Positions 34,391 to 44,584 of a DNA stretch of 64,000 nucleotides are shown here, in pieces. This DNA comes from Antilocapra americana. Taxonomy: Eukaryota; Chordata; Mammalia; Artiodactyla; Antilocapridae. A program made the position numbers and the translations under genes. The stretch lies in the NCBI GenBank assembly GCA_007570785.1, contig ML660201.1, positions 49,384,316 through 49,448,315 of the forward strand, in the 5' to 3' direction. The notes beneath the pieces were generated by a model that was not told the origin of the DNA, searched no databases, and saw only the letters and a list, made by a program, of their open reading frames with translations. Positions within the stretch are counted from its first letter, which is position 1, and each line of letters opens with the position of its first letter.

Positions 34391-34692
34391 GGTTCTCCTG
34401 GTGGCTCAGTGGTAAAGAATCCTCCTTCCAACACAGGGAACAAGGGTTCGATCCCTGGTCCGGGAAGATCCCACATGCCACAGGGGCACAACTGGGCCCA
34501 CGTGTCACAACTACTGAGCCCACGCTCTAGAGCCTGTGCTCCTCAACAAGAGTCGCCCTAGCTCGCTGGCAACTAGAGAGAAGGCCCAAAAGCAGCAACG
34601 AAGACCCAGCACTGCCAAAAATAAATAAAAAGTTGCTTAAAAATTAAAAATCTTTTAAAAAACAAAAACTTTGAAATCTTTTTAAAAAAACT
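34391..34692 (+). mobile_element. ART2/CHR-type SINE nested in L1
   Basis: GGTTCTCCTGGTGGCTCAGT head and AAATAAATAAAAAGTTGC tail region. ATTATGCTG at 34381-34389 and ATTACGCTG at 34693-34701 look like a target-site duplication with one change. Confidence 0.87.
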
Positions 34693-35091
34693 ATTACGCT
34701 GTACATCTTAAACTTATACAATATTGTATGTCAATTACATCGCAATAAAACTGGAAAAAAATACAATGGTTTAAACTTAAAAAAAAAAAAACCCACAGTA
34801 TTCCAAAGAAAAGTATTATTCCCAAGGAGGGAGATTCTCAAAGAAGAAGAGATTCACAGTGAGAGGGTGCTACATGCTCTAAAATATAAACAGTGAGTAA
34901 ACAGCCACCCCGACCTCTGACTGCCAGGGTGGTGTGAGAGCTGTTCCTGCGAGGCTCTCATGAGAAGCAAGAACACAGTGCCCGTGCCTCGGACCCGTCC
35001 CTCCAAGCACCTCGGGACAGAATCACTCATTCACACAGGATGCGGTAGATGGACAGCAGCAAGCCAGTCACCCTCCAATCCAAGCAAGAGG

Positions 35092-35190
35092 TATACATAT
35101 AGCTGATTCTCTCTGCCGAACGGTAGAACTAACACAATATTGTAAAGCAACTATACTCCAATCAAAAGTAATTTAAAAAAATAAATAAAA
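35092..35190 (+). mobile_element. L1 3' terminal fragment
   Basis: GAACTAACACAATATTGTAA and CAACTATACTCCAATCAAAA, then an A-rich tail. Confidence 0.75.
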
Positions 35191-35544
35191 CTCAGGCTCT
35201 TCTAACACTGGGCTGTCTTTCTAGTTAGCGCTTCGGTGAGATGGCTATGTCGTTACTCAACAGGATGTATATCTCTGCTTTTCTGCTGCCTCCAAACTCT
35301 GCACGGAGGGGGAAAAAAAAAAAAGCTGAAGCCAGCAATCTCCAAGAGTTTGTGGCTTTAAAAAGTGAATAAACCAAAACTTGCAAGAGGGAGTAAAACC
35401 AACCAGGAGCATCTTCCATTCTCCTAGGAGCCACGACTGTGGGTGTAACCTGGCTGCAGGCTAGGAGTCAGGGTTGGGGTGCTGAGTTGGAAGGTACTAG
35501 TGCACGGGTCTCCAATTTCCCAGAATGTCAGGGCCGGGGCTGGC

Positions 35545-35692
35545 TTGTGAAAAATGCCAATTGCTGGGCCCCACACCAGAGTTTCTGATGCAGTAGGTCT
35601 GGGGTGGGGCCTAAGAATTTGCATTTTGCTAGCTCCCAAGCAAAAGGACGCTGCAGGTTCAGACTACACTTTGAGAACGACTGCTCTAGAAC
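35545..35692 (+). mobile_element. MER5A-type DNA transposon remnant
   Basis: GCTGGGCCCCACACCAGAGT, TGGGGTGGGGCCTAAGAATT and CACTTTGAGAACGACTGCTC are the main blocks of MER5A (hAT-Charlie, non-autonomous). Confidence 0.78.
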
Positions 35693-36232
35693 AAAGCCTT
35701 CCAGGTCAGAGTTTCACCTCCCTCCGCTGAACACAGAACATGCAGGCAGACACGTGTGCACACAGGGAGCCGCAGCGCGCCCGGGCCGGACCACTGGTCC
35801 TCTAATAGCCAGACTCCCCTGGCACAGCCAACAACTGATGGAACGAACCCTCAGGGGTACATGGACCTTCTAAGAAGCCCATTCAGGTCCAGCCTGAGCC
35901 AATCACTGCGACAGGTTCTAAGTCACTCCCGAAACCCTTCAAATCCAGTCACAGATTTCCCTTTTTGGGGGGAGCAGTCACGAGCAATCCTGCCCTTTGC
36001 ACATGGGTAACCACTGGCAGCAAGATCCGCTTTCTGCCTAGTGATGATTTCAAGTCTCTTTTCAAGTTTCAGAAGAAACAGCTGAAAGAGGAAATTAAAA
36101 AAAAAAAAAAAGGCCCACTCAAGTAGAGCGACAGCATCCCTGGTGGGGGACGAGGGGCACTTTCCCCTAATGCCCAAATGCAGGGACCCCATCATCCATT
36201 GTTGGCAACCATGCCAGCCTCTCACTACTCAC

Positions 36233-37625
36233 CAAAGTAATCGGCCTTCGGGTGAGCATCCATCTCCCGCTCCAGACGCTGGGTGAGGGCTTCTAACTTC
36301 AATTCGGCGGCTGTGGGTCCAAGCTCAGGGCCTGGGATGAGCGTCTGGCAGGGTAGCCTCACTCTGGGGGAACTCGGCGTCTCTGGGAGCACAGGCCCCA
36401 GGCTGCCATCAGAGGTCCAGCCAGAGGCACCTTCTTTACAAGATAACTCAGGCAGAGTGGACATCACTGGATGGACAAGGCTGTTGGGGCTGAGCTTGGG
36501 ACCAACGCCAGGATCTGTACAGCCAGGCTTACGACCCAGCCCAGGGACGGCACCTGCCTGCATATGGTCCATGCTGGCTGGTGAGGATGAAGGGGCAGAG
36601 CTAGAAAGGTAAGATTTGGGCCCATCTTGGAACCAGGGCTGAGGGTCCACGGTGGGTTTGGGCATCGTGCCTGAAACCTCACTCCCTACACCCGAGTTTG
36701 TTCTGGGAAGAGATCCTTGACTGGGCCGGTTCAGGGCCAGGGGCGCTGAGAAAGAAGGGGTCCTGGGCTGAGCAGACCTCGGGAGGGCCCCATTCTCTGG
36801 GCCCGGGGAAGGGAGACCAGGGCTCACTCGCTGGGAGGAGGCAGTGGTCCAGATGCCCGCTGACTTCTCGCTGTTGCCTCCTCCAAGCCCACCATCCTGG
36901 CCACTCTGCAAAGACCTGCCGGAGCCCGGGGAGAGCTGCTGGTGGTACAGGTGAGGATCCCTGGAGGGCTTAGACAGCAGTGGGTCGCTCCCTGGGGTCC
37001 CAGACCACCCACTTCCTACACCCAGCCTGATGCCAGGGGACACTCCCGGGTCTTCGGCCCACTTGGGGCCTGCCAAGGACAGGTTGTCGTAATAGTCTCC
37101 GTGGGTGAGGCAGGAGGGATCCTCACAGGGCCCCGGCCGATGGAAAGTAGACATCTCAGAACTCGCCATGCTCTCCTTGGACCCACAGTCGTGGTTGCCT
37201 TGCCTCGAGCCACGGACGTACATCTTGGCCCTCTGCTCCTGGGGTGGGTACGAAGGCTGTCCAGGCGCCACGGCGGTGGTAGTCCCAGGGGCCACAGTCG
37301 AGGCAGCGAGAGGGGGCTTCGCCGCCCCGTCAGCGGCCAGCTTGCTGCCCCCACCAGCCTCCCGGTGGGCCGCTGGGCCCAGGCGCCCTCCTCCATTAAC
37401 AGGACCCCGGCTCCCCCTGGGCAGGGTCTCCTCCTGCAGGAGCTGCTGCTGCTGGCGGTGGATTTGGGCCATCTTGGTAGCAAATGCCCTGCGGGTTTCC
37501 TCAAACTCCGGGTTGTTGCCCGCACCCTTGTCCACTCGGAAGAGGCCATCTTTGGAGGCCTCGTACATGTTCAGGTCCTCGATGAACTTACTGGCCTCCA
37601 GGCCCAGGTCGTCGTACTTATCCAT
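36233..37625 (-). CDS. LIMD1: LIMD1 coding exon 1: pre-LIM region (residues 1-464)
   Basis: Encodes the N-terminal part of LIMD1, an Ajuba/Zyxin-family adaptor. From work on the human protein it binds RB1, scaffolds PHD2 and VHL to promote HIF-1alpha turnover, joins P-bodies and miRNA silencing, and restrains LATS in Hippo signalling. The peptide begins MDKYDDLGLEASKFIEDLNM, matching known LIMD1. Visible parts are an acidic helical start (about 1-30), a Q-rich patch (58-64), a long Ser/Pro/Gly-rich low-complexity body (about 70-430), and a short charged helix (441-456) before ADYF. The ATG at 37625 has A at -3 and G at +4. An in-frame TGA at 37700-37698 lies upstream, with no ATG between them, so this start is secure. 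The exon ends at a TTTG/GTGAGT donor; read-through would give Gly-Glu-stop. Human LIMD1 is about 676 residues, so roughly 180 residues lie outside the two exons seen here. Confidence 0.97.
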
Positions 37626-38020
37626 GCTGCTCACCCGGCCCAGCCTAGTTGAGTGCGTGGAGGTGGGGCGGTGGGGGTCCTGGCACAGGGCGGACACTCA
37701 AGTCCAGCCCAGGACAGGTACAGCCTTCCCCCTGCCCCCCGCGAGAGCCATGACCCCGCTCTCAGACTCCAGCGGATGCTGAGGCCTCAAAGTCACTTGG
37801 GCCCAGTTTGCTTCCAATTCCCCTTCCAATTCCTTGGAGGTGTCCGCGTGGAGGCGGCTGGCGGCGCTTGGCTGTCCGAGCTGGCTGTGAGTTCTTTTCT
37901 CCGTTTCAAATCATAAAACGGAAAAGAAATACGGAAGAAAAAAAAAAAATCACATCCTCCTTAAGCTACCAAACTCAAGACACCCACAAGAAGGCAGCAG
38001 CCGCTGGACAGGAGCGAAAG
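37626..38020 (-). other. LIMD1: LIMD1 5' leader region
   Basis: Lies between the CpG island and the start codon and should be mostly 5' UTR. It includes an in-frame TGA at 37700-37698, directly followed by a GTG that opens a 24-codon upstream extension of the main frame. Because that extension has no ATG it is unlikely to be translated as part of LIMD1. A short A-run lies at 37938-37949. Where transcription starts, and whether a leader intron exists, cannot be told by eye. Confidence 0.6.
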
Positions 38021-38655
38021 TTGCTCAGAGAGCTGAGCGCAGAGGGCCCCGGACCGGCCGGGCCGGAGCGAAGGCGCGGCGGCGGGAGGCGCGAGCACGT
38101 ACCGGGCGCTCGGTCCTCCGCGGCTTCCCCTGGTGGCGCGGCGCTGCGACCGTGGCCGGCGCGGGGCCGGGTCGGGCACCGGGATCCGGGGCACACGGGC
38201 CGGCCGGGCCCCGGCGGGAAGTTCACGGCGGCCGGGCGGGCGGTCTATTGTCCGATGGCGGCGGTGGCTGGGCGCGCGCGAGCCGCAGGGCGGCGGGACG
38301 CGGAAGTGAGTGCGCCGGACGCCGTCCCCGCCGCTCGGTCGCCGGCCGGGCACGTCGCGGGCCTGCGGGGAGGCGGAGGCGGAGGCGGCGGCCCAGGGGC
38401 GGGGGCGCGGGAGAGGGGCGGGCCCGACCCGGCGCGGCCGGGGAGCCCGGAGGTGTGGCCCGCGCGCCTCTTCCAGCTCTCGCGCGCGGGGCCGCCCCCG
38501 GAGAAGCCCGGCCCGGCTCCGGCCCTTGGGCAGGGCGGGGCGGAGGCCACTCGGCGGGGATCGCGGGCCGGCGACCTGGACGGCGTGCCTGAACCGGAGA
38601 CGTGCCGCTTGAACTTTGCGGGAGTCTCGAGGTCGCGCGCTCCTCGCCCCATCGT
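38020..38655 (-). promoter_or_regulatory. LIMD1: CpG-island promoter of LIMD1
   Basis: A dense run of CpG dinucleotides with very high GC content, free of repeats and without a TATA box. It lies about 400 bases upstream of the LIMD1 ATG. Visible candidate sites: ETS CGGAAGTG (38301-38308), YY1-like GATGGCGGC (38254-38262), Sp1/GC boxes near 38397-38403 and 38532-38543, and HRE-like ACGTG cores at 38600-38604 (plus), 38351-38355 and 38096-38100 (minus). The human LIMD1 promoter is reported to respond to the ETS factor PU.1 and to HIF-1, which fits the kinds of core seen, but none of these sites is shown to be used here. Long open frames on both strands here are due to base composition. Confidence 0.85.
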
Positions 38656-38779
38656 GCCTCAGCTTCCCGAGTGGAAAGTCAACCCCTTGTGCAGGCTTTG
38701 CCCGAGCCGTGCCCTCGCCCCTAACAAGGTGCAGGATTGGTGACCCACGGAGTCACCTGAGGGCTGGCTCAAGTCCCCT

Positions 38780-38865
38780 TGGACAGGTAGGGAGGCTGAG
38801 GCACGGAGGGAAAAGTGTCCAAGATAACGTCATGACGAGCAAGGCGTGGATGGGTGCCCAGGTCC
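38780..38865 (-). mobile_element. MIR-like fragment
   Basis: GGGAGGCTGAGGCACGGAGG and GTGTCCAAGATAACG resemble the reverse of the MIR core. Short and diverged. Confidence 0.45.
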
Positions 38866-39619
38866 TCTGAAAGGGGGTTAAAAGACACGTTGTTGCCGGG
38901 AGAGAGCATCCTAAGTCCCTCTGTTCGGCCATAAATTCACGTGCCCTGCTGGCTCATTATTCATGGGAGGATTTCTGACCCCCCAAGTAGATCTGTGTGA
39001 CTCTGGGGGCGCCAGGCCTGACTCCTGGGTGCCCTAGCGAGGGCCACCACTCCCTGCACCACGTCCGAGGTGACCCTGGAGAGGTTTCATTTCTCAGAGA
39101 GCAGACATCGCGATCCTAAAGCCAATACCAGACAGGTCACTTCCCAGGTTAAACCCTCAGTGCTTACCAGGGACTTGGACTGAAACCGACCCCACAAGGG
39201 CCTTCCTGCCCTGGCAGGGTCTGCCTCCCTGGGGCAGGTCTGACTGGGGAGTCTTCTCTGGCGCTAGTTGCAGGAGCTTCCTGGTGTCTGCCCAGAGCTG
39301 GCCCTTGAACTTCGTGGCTCATCCTTACCATCTCTGCCAAAATAACTGTCTCTAGAACCCTTCTTTTTAGGCACCCTCTTTATTTCCTCATCAGTTCTGA
39401 TCACTATTTATATTTATCTGTTTACATGCAGGTTTTTGGTGGTTGGTTGGTTTTCCACCCCATTAGACCGTATCTGTATGCCCAGTATCTATATGTCACA
39501 GTACCTAATGGTTGAATAAGTGAATTAGTGAATCTCTCTGCCAGCCTTGTGACAAGGAACAAATAATGCAATATACATGACAGTGCTTTGTACTCTGTGA
39601 ATCCAAAATGTGGTTCATG

Positions 39620-40415
39620 GGCAGGTAGACAACCTCAGATATGCAGATGACACCATGCTAAGGGCAGAAAGCGAAGAGGAACCAAAGAGCCTCTTGATGA
39701 AGGTGAAAGAGGAGAGTGAAAAAGCTAGCTTAAAACTCAACATTCAAAAAATGAAGATCATGGCATCCGGTCCTATCACTTCATGGCAAATAGATGAGAA
39801 AACAATAGAAACAGTGGGAGATTTTATTTTCTTGGGCTCCAAAATCACTGCAGATGGTGACTGCAGCCATGAAATTAAAAGACGCTTGCTCCTTGGAAGA
39901 AAAGCTATGACAAACTTAGCATATTACAAAGCAGAGACATCATTTTGCTGACAAAGGTTTGTATAGTCAAAGGTATGGTTTTTCCAGTAGTCATGGACAG
40001 GTGTGAGAGTTGGATCATAAAGAAGGCTAAGCGCCAAAGAATTGATGCCTTCAAATTGTGATGTTGGAGAAGACTCTTGAGAGTCCCTTGGACAGCAAGG
40101 AGATCCAACCAATCAATCCTAAAGGAAATCAGTCCTGAATATTCATCGGAAGGACTGATGCTGAAGTTGAAGCTCCAGTACTTTGGCCACCTGATTTGAA
40201 GAGCCAACTTACTGGAAAAGACGCTGGGAAAGATTGCTGATAGGAGAAGAGGGCAACAGAAGATGAGATGGTTGGATGGCATTGTTGACTCAATGGACAT
40301 GAGTTTGAGCGGACTCCCGGAGATGGTGGGGGACAAGGAAGCCTGGTGTGCTGCAGTCCATGGGGTCGCAAAGAGTCAGACTCGACTGAGCGACTGAACT
40401 GAACTGATAGGAGAT
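39620..40415 (+). mobile_element. BovB LINE with part of the reverse transcriptase frame
   Basis: A 5'-truncated BovB of about 0.8 kb. An open stretch (39610-39951) carries the YADDT catalytic box of a non-LTR reverse transcriptase followed by the conserved downstream segment SLLMKVKEESEKASLKLNIQ. It ends at a TGA where an intact copy would continue. Beyond this the 3' end is standard, closing with AGTCAGACTCGACTGAGCGA and (GAACT)n at 40396-40406. Only the C-terminal part of the enzyme frame remains, so the copy is inactive. Confidence 0.93.
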
Positions 40416-40734
40416 ACAGAGAGTTAGCTGAGAGTGACCCGGGAATGCAGCTGCAGGGAACTGGCTGTTTAGGGCAGTGAGAGCATGAATGGGCTGAAGA
40501 AGAATTCATGATGGAAGCATGAAGCCTCCCCTTGTGCTCCCCACCCACTCCCACCTCCACTCCCACCCGAGATCCTGGCCCTGAACTGAAAGCAGGCCAG
40601 CCAGCACAGGGCACGTGTCTCTCCAGCCGAGGTTCCGCTGCACAGATGTGGGTGTGGAGTTGGGTCTAACCAGGGCTGCCTTTTGCCAAGTGAATGCAAT
40701 GTAACTAGAGGAACAAGAAAGTCACTGTCTCTTC

Positions 40735-41000
40735 TGCCTAGAACTGCTCCACAGATATGCCTCTGACTTCCTCCTTTATAGCCCTCAGGTCTCCACTCAA
40801 CGGTCACTTCCCTAGGAAGTCTGCCTGCCCCCAACCCACCTGCCCCCAACCCCACCTGACCAGCTGTCTCCTCACCAGAATGCAAACATCACGAGGCCCC
40901 AGATCTCTGCCCATTTTGTTCATCACAATAGCCCAGGAAACCAAAACAGTGCCTGGTGTGTGGTAGGGCCCCCAAATGCTTGATAAATGAATGCACGAGT
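40735..41000 (+). mobile_element. L2 LINE 3' end
   Basis: TCTCCACTCAACGGTCACTT, CCATTTTGTTCATCACAATA, ACAGTGCCTGGTGTGTGGTA and GATAAATGAATGC lie in L2 3' end order. Confidence 0.72.
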
Positions 41001-41054
41001 CACATCAGAAGAGGAAGGACAGGTGATACCACCCACAGAGAGAAAGAATTAATT

Positions 41055-41332
41055 GGACTTCAGAACTCCCTAGGCTTAATAATCTGCCTGCCAATGCAGG
41101 GGACGCAGGTTTGATCCCTGGTCCAGAAGACCCCACATGCCACGGGGCAACTAAGCCTGTGCACCACAGCCACTGAAGCCCGCACGCCTAGAGCCTGTGC
41201 CCCACAAACGGGAAGCCACTGCAGTGAGAAGCTCGTGCCCCGCAACTAGAGGGTAGCCCCCGCTTGCCACAACTAGAGAGTAGCCCGCGTGCAGCAACGG
41301 AGATCGAGCACAGCCAAAAATAGTAAAACTAT
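41055..41332 (+). mobile_element. ART2/CHR-type SINE, long form
   Basis: GGACTTCAGAACTCCCTAGG head, GGTTTGATCCCTGGTCCAGA, repeated CAACTAGAG units and an AGCCAAAAATAGTAAAAC tail. Confidence 0.88.
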
Positions 41333-43219
41333 TAAAGTAAATGAATAAATAAGCTATAAAGACATATCCATAGTAATTAAATCAATAACAACAATGAAAA
41401 AAGTCATTGGACTTAACAGTGACCCAGATTCAGAAAAGCAATTCAGAGAATACAGAGGAGACTGTATTCTTCCTCTTGTAACTCTGTGTGTCACTACAAA
41501 CCTTCTGCAGATCTTGTTTAATCACCTTGTACCAAATATTTGATCTGCCTCAGAGATTGTATATTTGCCAGGCAAAAGTATGACTCCATAAAATTGTACG
41601 TGCATGTGTCTGAATGTATAAGGGAACGTATTAGACTGAAGACTATCTGTTTGCATGCATACATATATGTTTTTTATATAAGCATGTATAAAGAATCATT
41701 GACTAAACGGCATTTGAAAAACCCTCGTCCAACAGACTGGAGGCAGTAAACGGTGCTCAGACAGCCAATGAATTACCAGGGGCCCAGGAGGCAAAGGGCC
41801 CCCGTCTTTGGACGGAGCTCTGCTTATTTTGCAGTTAACTGAAAGGGCCTTTCTGTCCCTTTTGCTGGGCTACAGGGAATGTCCCAACACACAATGCGGT
41901 GAGTGTCCTAAAGCTGGAGGGCTACTTCAGGGAGAGCCCTGAAAAGAATCTTTGTATTTCAGCCAGGCGGATGGATGAAGAACTAAGAATCCAGGTTCCT
42001 CTAGGCTCTTTCCATCCCACGGATGCCTCAAGCAGGCAAGGAAACCCTGGCCCTTCCAAAGCTGTTTCCTGAACCTTAGGCTTTTTCTCTGGACCCCGGT
42101 TTCACTGTGGAACTGTCCCATGAATGGAGAGCAGCGGCTGCGATGAAGGCCCTTTCCTGGCACTTCTGATGAGCCTGTGTCTCATGACTGTCTGCCCTGG
42201 AAAGCTGCCCAGGCCAGACCCAGATGTGAGGACTGTGACCTTGCCCTGCGTGTGCTACCGGCGCCCGCTCTTGACCAGCCTCAGCCCCACACCCCGGGCC
42301 TTCCGCTGCACAGGAAGACCCAGCTGCAGGCTTGTGGCTGGCCGCAGGGCCCCACGTGCCTCCCCGCAAGGCTCCCTGAACACCCGTCAGGGAGGGAGGC
42401 TGCCCCTGGCCCTGGCCCAACCCCCCCCACCCCCGGGCCATCTGCTCAGAGTGCAGTGAAATATGTTTAACAGAACACAGTGAACCGGAGTGCTGACTTT
42501 TGAATCAGCACCAATTTTCTGCTTACTCCTTTTATTGTGTTGTTGTTAAATAAGTAATACATGTATACGGCTTCAAGTTCAAAAGGTGCAAATGAGCACA
42601 CGTGGTAAAAGGAGTCTCTGGTGCCCCTCCAGACACAACCACCATCCTTTGACCAAAGTACCTAGGCATGTACGTTTCTTTCTTTAACACAGAAAGTGAA
42701 AGTGCACTGCCCTTTGCTTTTAGCTTTTAGCAATACTCTTGGAAACCTTTTCACATAATTTCACATGCAGTTGGCTCTTTCTCTTAAGAGGGCTAACATT
42801 TCTTTCTTTGGGTGAGTCATGGATTCTTAACCAGTCTCCTGTTCACAGACATTTAGGCCACTTCCAGGCTTTCGCTATTCCATATTCTGTGGCCCCAGCT
42901 GACTTACAAACCGTATCACGCCTGTGCAAGCAGGGCCCTGGGATAAACACCCACGAGGCAGGCATACTCTTGAGAACTCCACCATACTGCCTGGATTTCT
43001 TCATCATCACCAAGGAGCTCCGCCTTTTTCTCTGCTGGTTACTGTCTCAATGGAGCCAGAGTTAGAACCGTTGATGAGTCATAACAGGAACAATGATTAT
43101 GAAAAGCGTCATAGCACCTACGCTTTGCCCAGCACCATTCTCTACACTCAGTATGTTACAGTGTTGATTCCTCATAAGAGCTCATGAGACAGGTTCTATT
43201 CATGCCCTCTTTAAAAAAA

Positions 43220-43550
43220 ACAAAACAAAACACTTTTTATTGTATATTGGAGTATCACTGATCAAAGATAGAAGGCAAAAAGAGAAGGGGGCGGCAGAGG
43301 ATGAGATGGTTGGATGGCATTGCCGACTCAATGGACGTGAATTTGAGCAAACTCCAAGAGACAGCAAAGGCTGGCATGCTGCAGTTCATGAAATCAGAGT
43401 TGGACACAACTGAGCAACTGAACAACCACAAGGGCTGATTAACAATGTTAAGATGCTTTCAGGTGGACAGCAAAGCAACTCAGCCATACGTATACATGTA
43501 TCCATTCTCCCCCAAACCCCCCTCCTGTCCAGGCTGCCACAGAACATTGA
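43220..43550 (-). mobile_element. L1 fragment interrupted by BovB
   Basis: Reverse-strand L1 3' sequence (TTTTTATTGTATATTGGAGT) stops at about 43270 and resumes at 43435 with TTAACAATGTTAAGATGCTT and ATACGTATACATGTATCCAT. Confidence 0.75.
43271..43431 (+). mobile_element. BovB LINE 3' end nested in L1
   Basis: AGAGAAGGGGGCGGCAGAGG to GACACAACTGAGCAACTGAA. Similar CTGATCAA (before) and CTGATTAA (after) motifs may be the target-site duplication. Confidence 0.85.
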
Positions 43551-43554
43551 TATT

Positions 43555-43672
43555 ACGCCCTCCTTTATACAAGCAAGGAAACTGAGGCACAGAGGAAGGA
43601 AGGAACTTGCTTGAAATTCCACAGCTTGGAGGCCTCTGGGATTGGAACACAGGCAGCCCAGCTCTATGACAC
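43555..43672 (-). mobile_element. MIR SINE
   Basis: GGAAACTGAGGCACAGAGGA, then ATTCCACAGCTTGG and GGAACACAGGCAGCCC: the reverse of the MIR core. Confidence 0.72.
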
Positions 43673-43824
43673 ATCACCTCTCATGACAAAATCTTCTAAG
43701 TAATCACTTGGCTACTAAAGCTGCTTCCAGGGTGTGTGTATCAGTGGGTGCTTCCCTGCAGAGCCCAAATGGGAACTGTATCTTCTATTTTCAACATCAT
43801 TATGTACCCAGAAGGAAGATGGAC

Positions 43825-43925
43825 CAGCTTGTGTACTCTGTGAGGGCAGGGACCAGCTCTGCCTTGTTCACCCTGGCATCCTACATGCTGCTCAACTAGT
43901 TACTGTTGAATGACTGAATGAATAT
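43825..43925 (+). mobile_element. L2 LINE 3' end fragment
   Basis: TGTGAGGGCAGGGACCAGCT, CCTTGTTCACCCTGGCATCC and TGTTGAATGACTGAATGAAT are typical of the L2 3' terminus. Confidence 0.7.
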
Positions 43926-43965
43926 TATCCTGGATAATAATACTGCTAGGGGACTTCCCCGGGCT

Positions 43966-44445
43966 CCCCAGGTGGCCCAATGGTAAGGAATCCTCCTGAC
44001 AGTACAGAAGACTCAGGAGACGCAGATTCGATCCCTAGGTGGGGGGATGCACTGGAGGAGGGATGGCAACCCACTCCAGTATTCTTGCCTGGAAAATCCC
44101 ATGGACAGAGGAGCCTGGCGGGCTATAGTCCGTAAGGTCTCAGAGAGTGAGGTTGTTGTTGTTGTTCTTGTTGTTGAGTCGTATCTGACTCTTTGTGACC
44201 CTGCGGACTGCAGCACACCAGGCTTCCTGTTCCTCACCATCTCCCAGAGTTTGCCCAAGTTCATGTTCATGCCATCCAGCCATCGCATCTTCTGACGCCC
44301 TCTTCTCCTTCTCCCCTCAATCTTTCCCAGCATCAGGGACTTTTCCAATGAGTTGTCTGTTTGCATCAGGTGACCAAAATACTGGAGCTTCAGCTTCAGC
44401 ATCAGCAAGAGTCAGGTACAAGTGAGCAACTGAGCACGCACACAC
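43966..44445 (+). mobile_element. Bov-tA SINE split by an inverted BovB
   Basis: The SINE runs from GGCTCCCCAGGTGGCCCAAT to about 44150. A reverse-strand BovB interrupts it, and the SINE end resumes after 44408 with GTGAGCAACTGAGCACGCAC. Confidence 0.85.
44151..44407 (-). mobile_element. BovB LINE 3' end nested in Bov-tA
   Basis: Plus strand begins with a (TTG)n tract, then GAGTCGTATCTGACTCTTTG, and continues to CAAAATACTGGAGCTTCAGC, the reverse of a BovB 3' end. Confidence 0.9.
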
Positions 44446-44449
44446 ATAA

Positions 44450-44578
44450 AGGGGACTTCCCTGGTGGCCCAGTGGTTAAAATTCCATGTTTCCAACTGCA
44501 GAGGGTGTGGGTTTGATCCATGGTTGGGGAACTAAGATCCCACATGCTGCATGGTATGGCCAAAAAAAATTTTTTTTG
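44450..44578 (+). mobile_element. CHR-type SINE
   Basis: GGGGACTTCCCTGGTGGCCC head, GGGTTTGATCCATGGTTGGG B-box, ATGGCCAAAAAAAATTTTTT end. Confidence 0.92.
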
Positions 44579-44584
44579 AATGTG

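Larger units (their letters stand above)
33838..34765 (+). mobile_element. L1 3' end carrying two SINE insertions
   Basis: L1 sequence starts at AAAAAGAGATCAGATTTGTGG, is interrupted by a Bov-tA (33892-34125), resumes with GATATAATGTACAACATGAT, is interrupted again by an ART2-type SINE (34391-34692), and finishes with TTAAACTTATACAATATTGT and an A-rich tail. Confidence 0.82.
6174..36232 (-). other. LIMD1: LIMD1 intron 1 (about 30 kb)
   Basis: Bounded by the GTGAGT donor at 36232 and the CCCTTGCAG acceptor ending at 6174 on the reverse strand. It is filled mainly with SINE and LINE copies in both orientations, listed separately. No additional LIMD1-like coding segment was recognised inside it, and open frames such as those on the reverse strand at 23689-24330, 29656-30246 and 30468-31109 resemble no known protein. 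Confidence 0.88.

Noticed and set aside
37625..37697. A longer LIMD1 N-terminus starting 24 codons upstream
   Set aside because: The upstream start is GTG, follows an in-frame TGA directly, and the known LIMD1 N-terminus is MDKYDD.
36942..37782. Plus-strand open frames of 225-236 codons overlapping LIMD1 exon 1
   Set aside because: They are antisense shadows of the GC-rich coding exon and resemble no protein.
37808..38743. A 311-codon plus-strand open frame over the CpG island
   Set aside because: Arg/Gly/Pro/Ala-rich composition is what any frame of this CpG island gives; there is no domain or homology.
39610..39951. A host reverse transcriptase gene
   Set aside because: It is the C-terminal remnant of a BovB LINE, 5'-truncated and closed by a stop.
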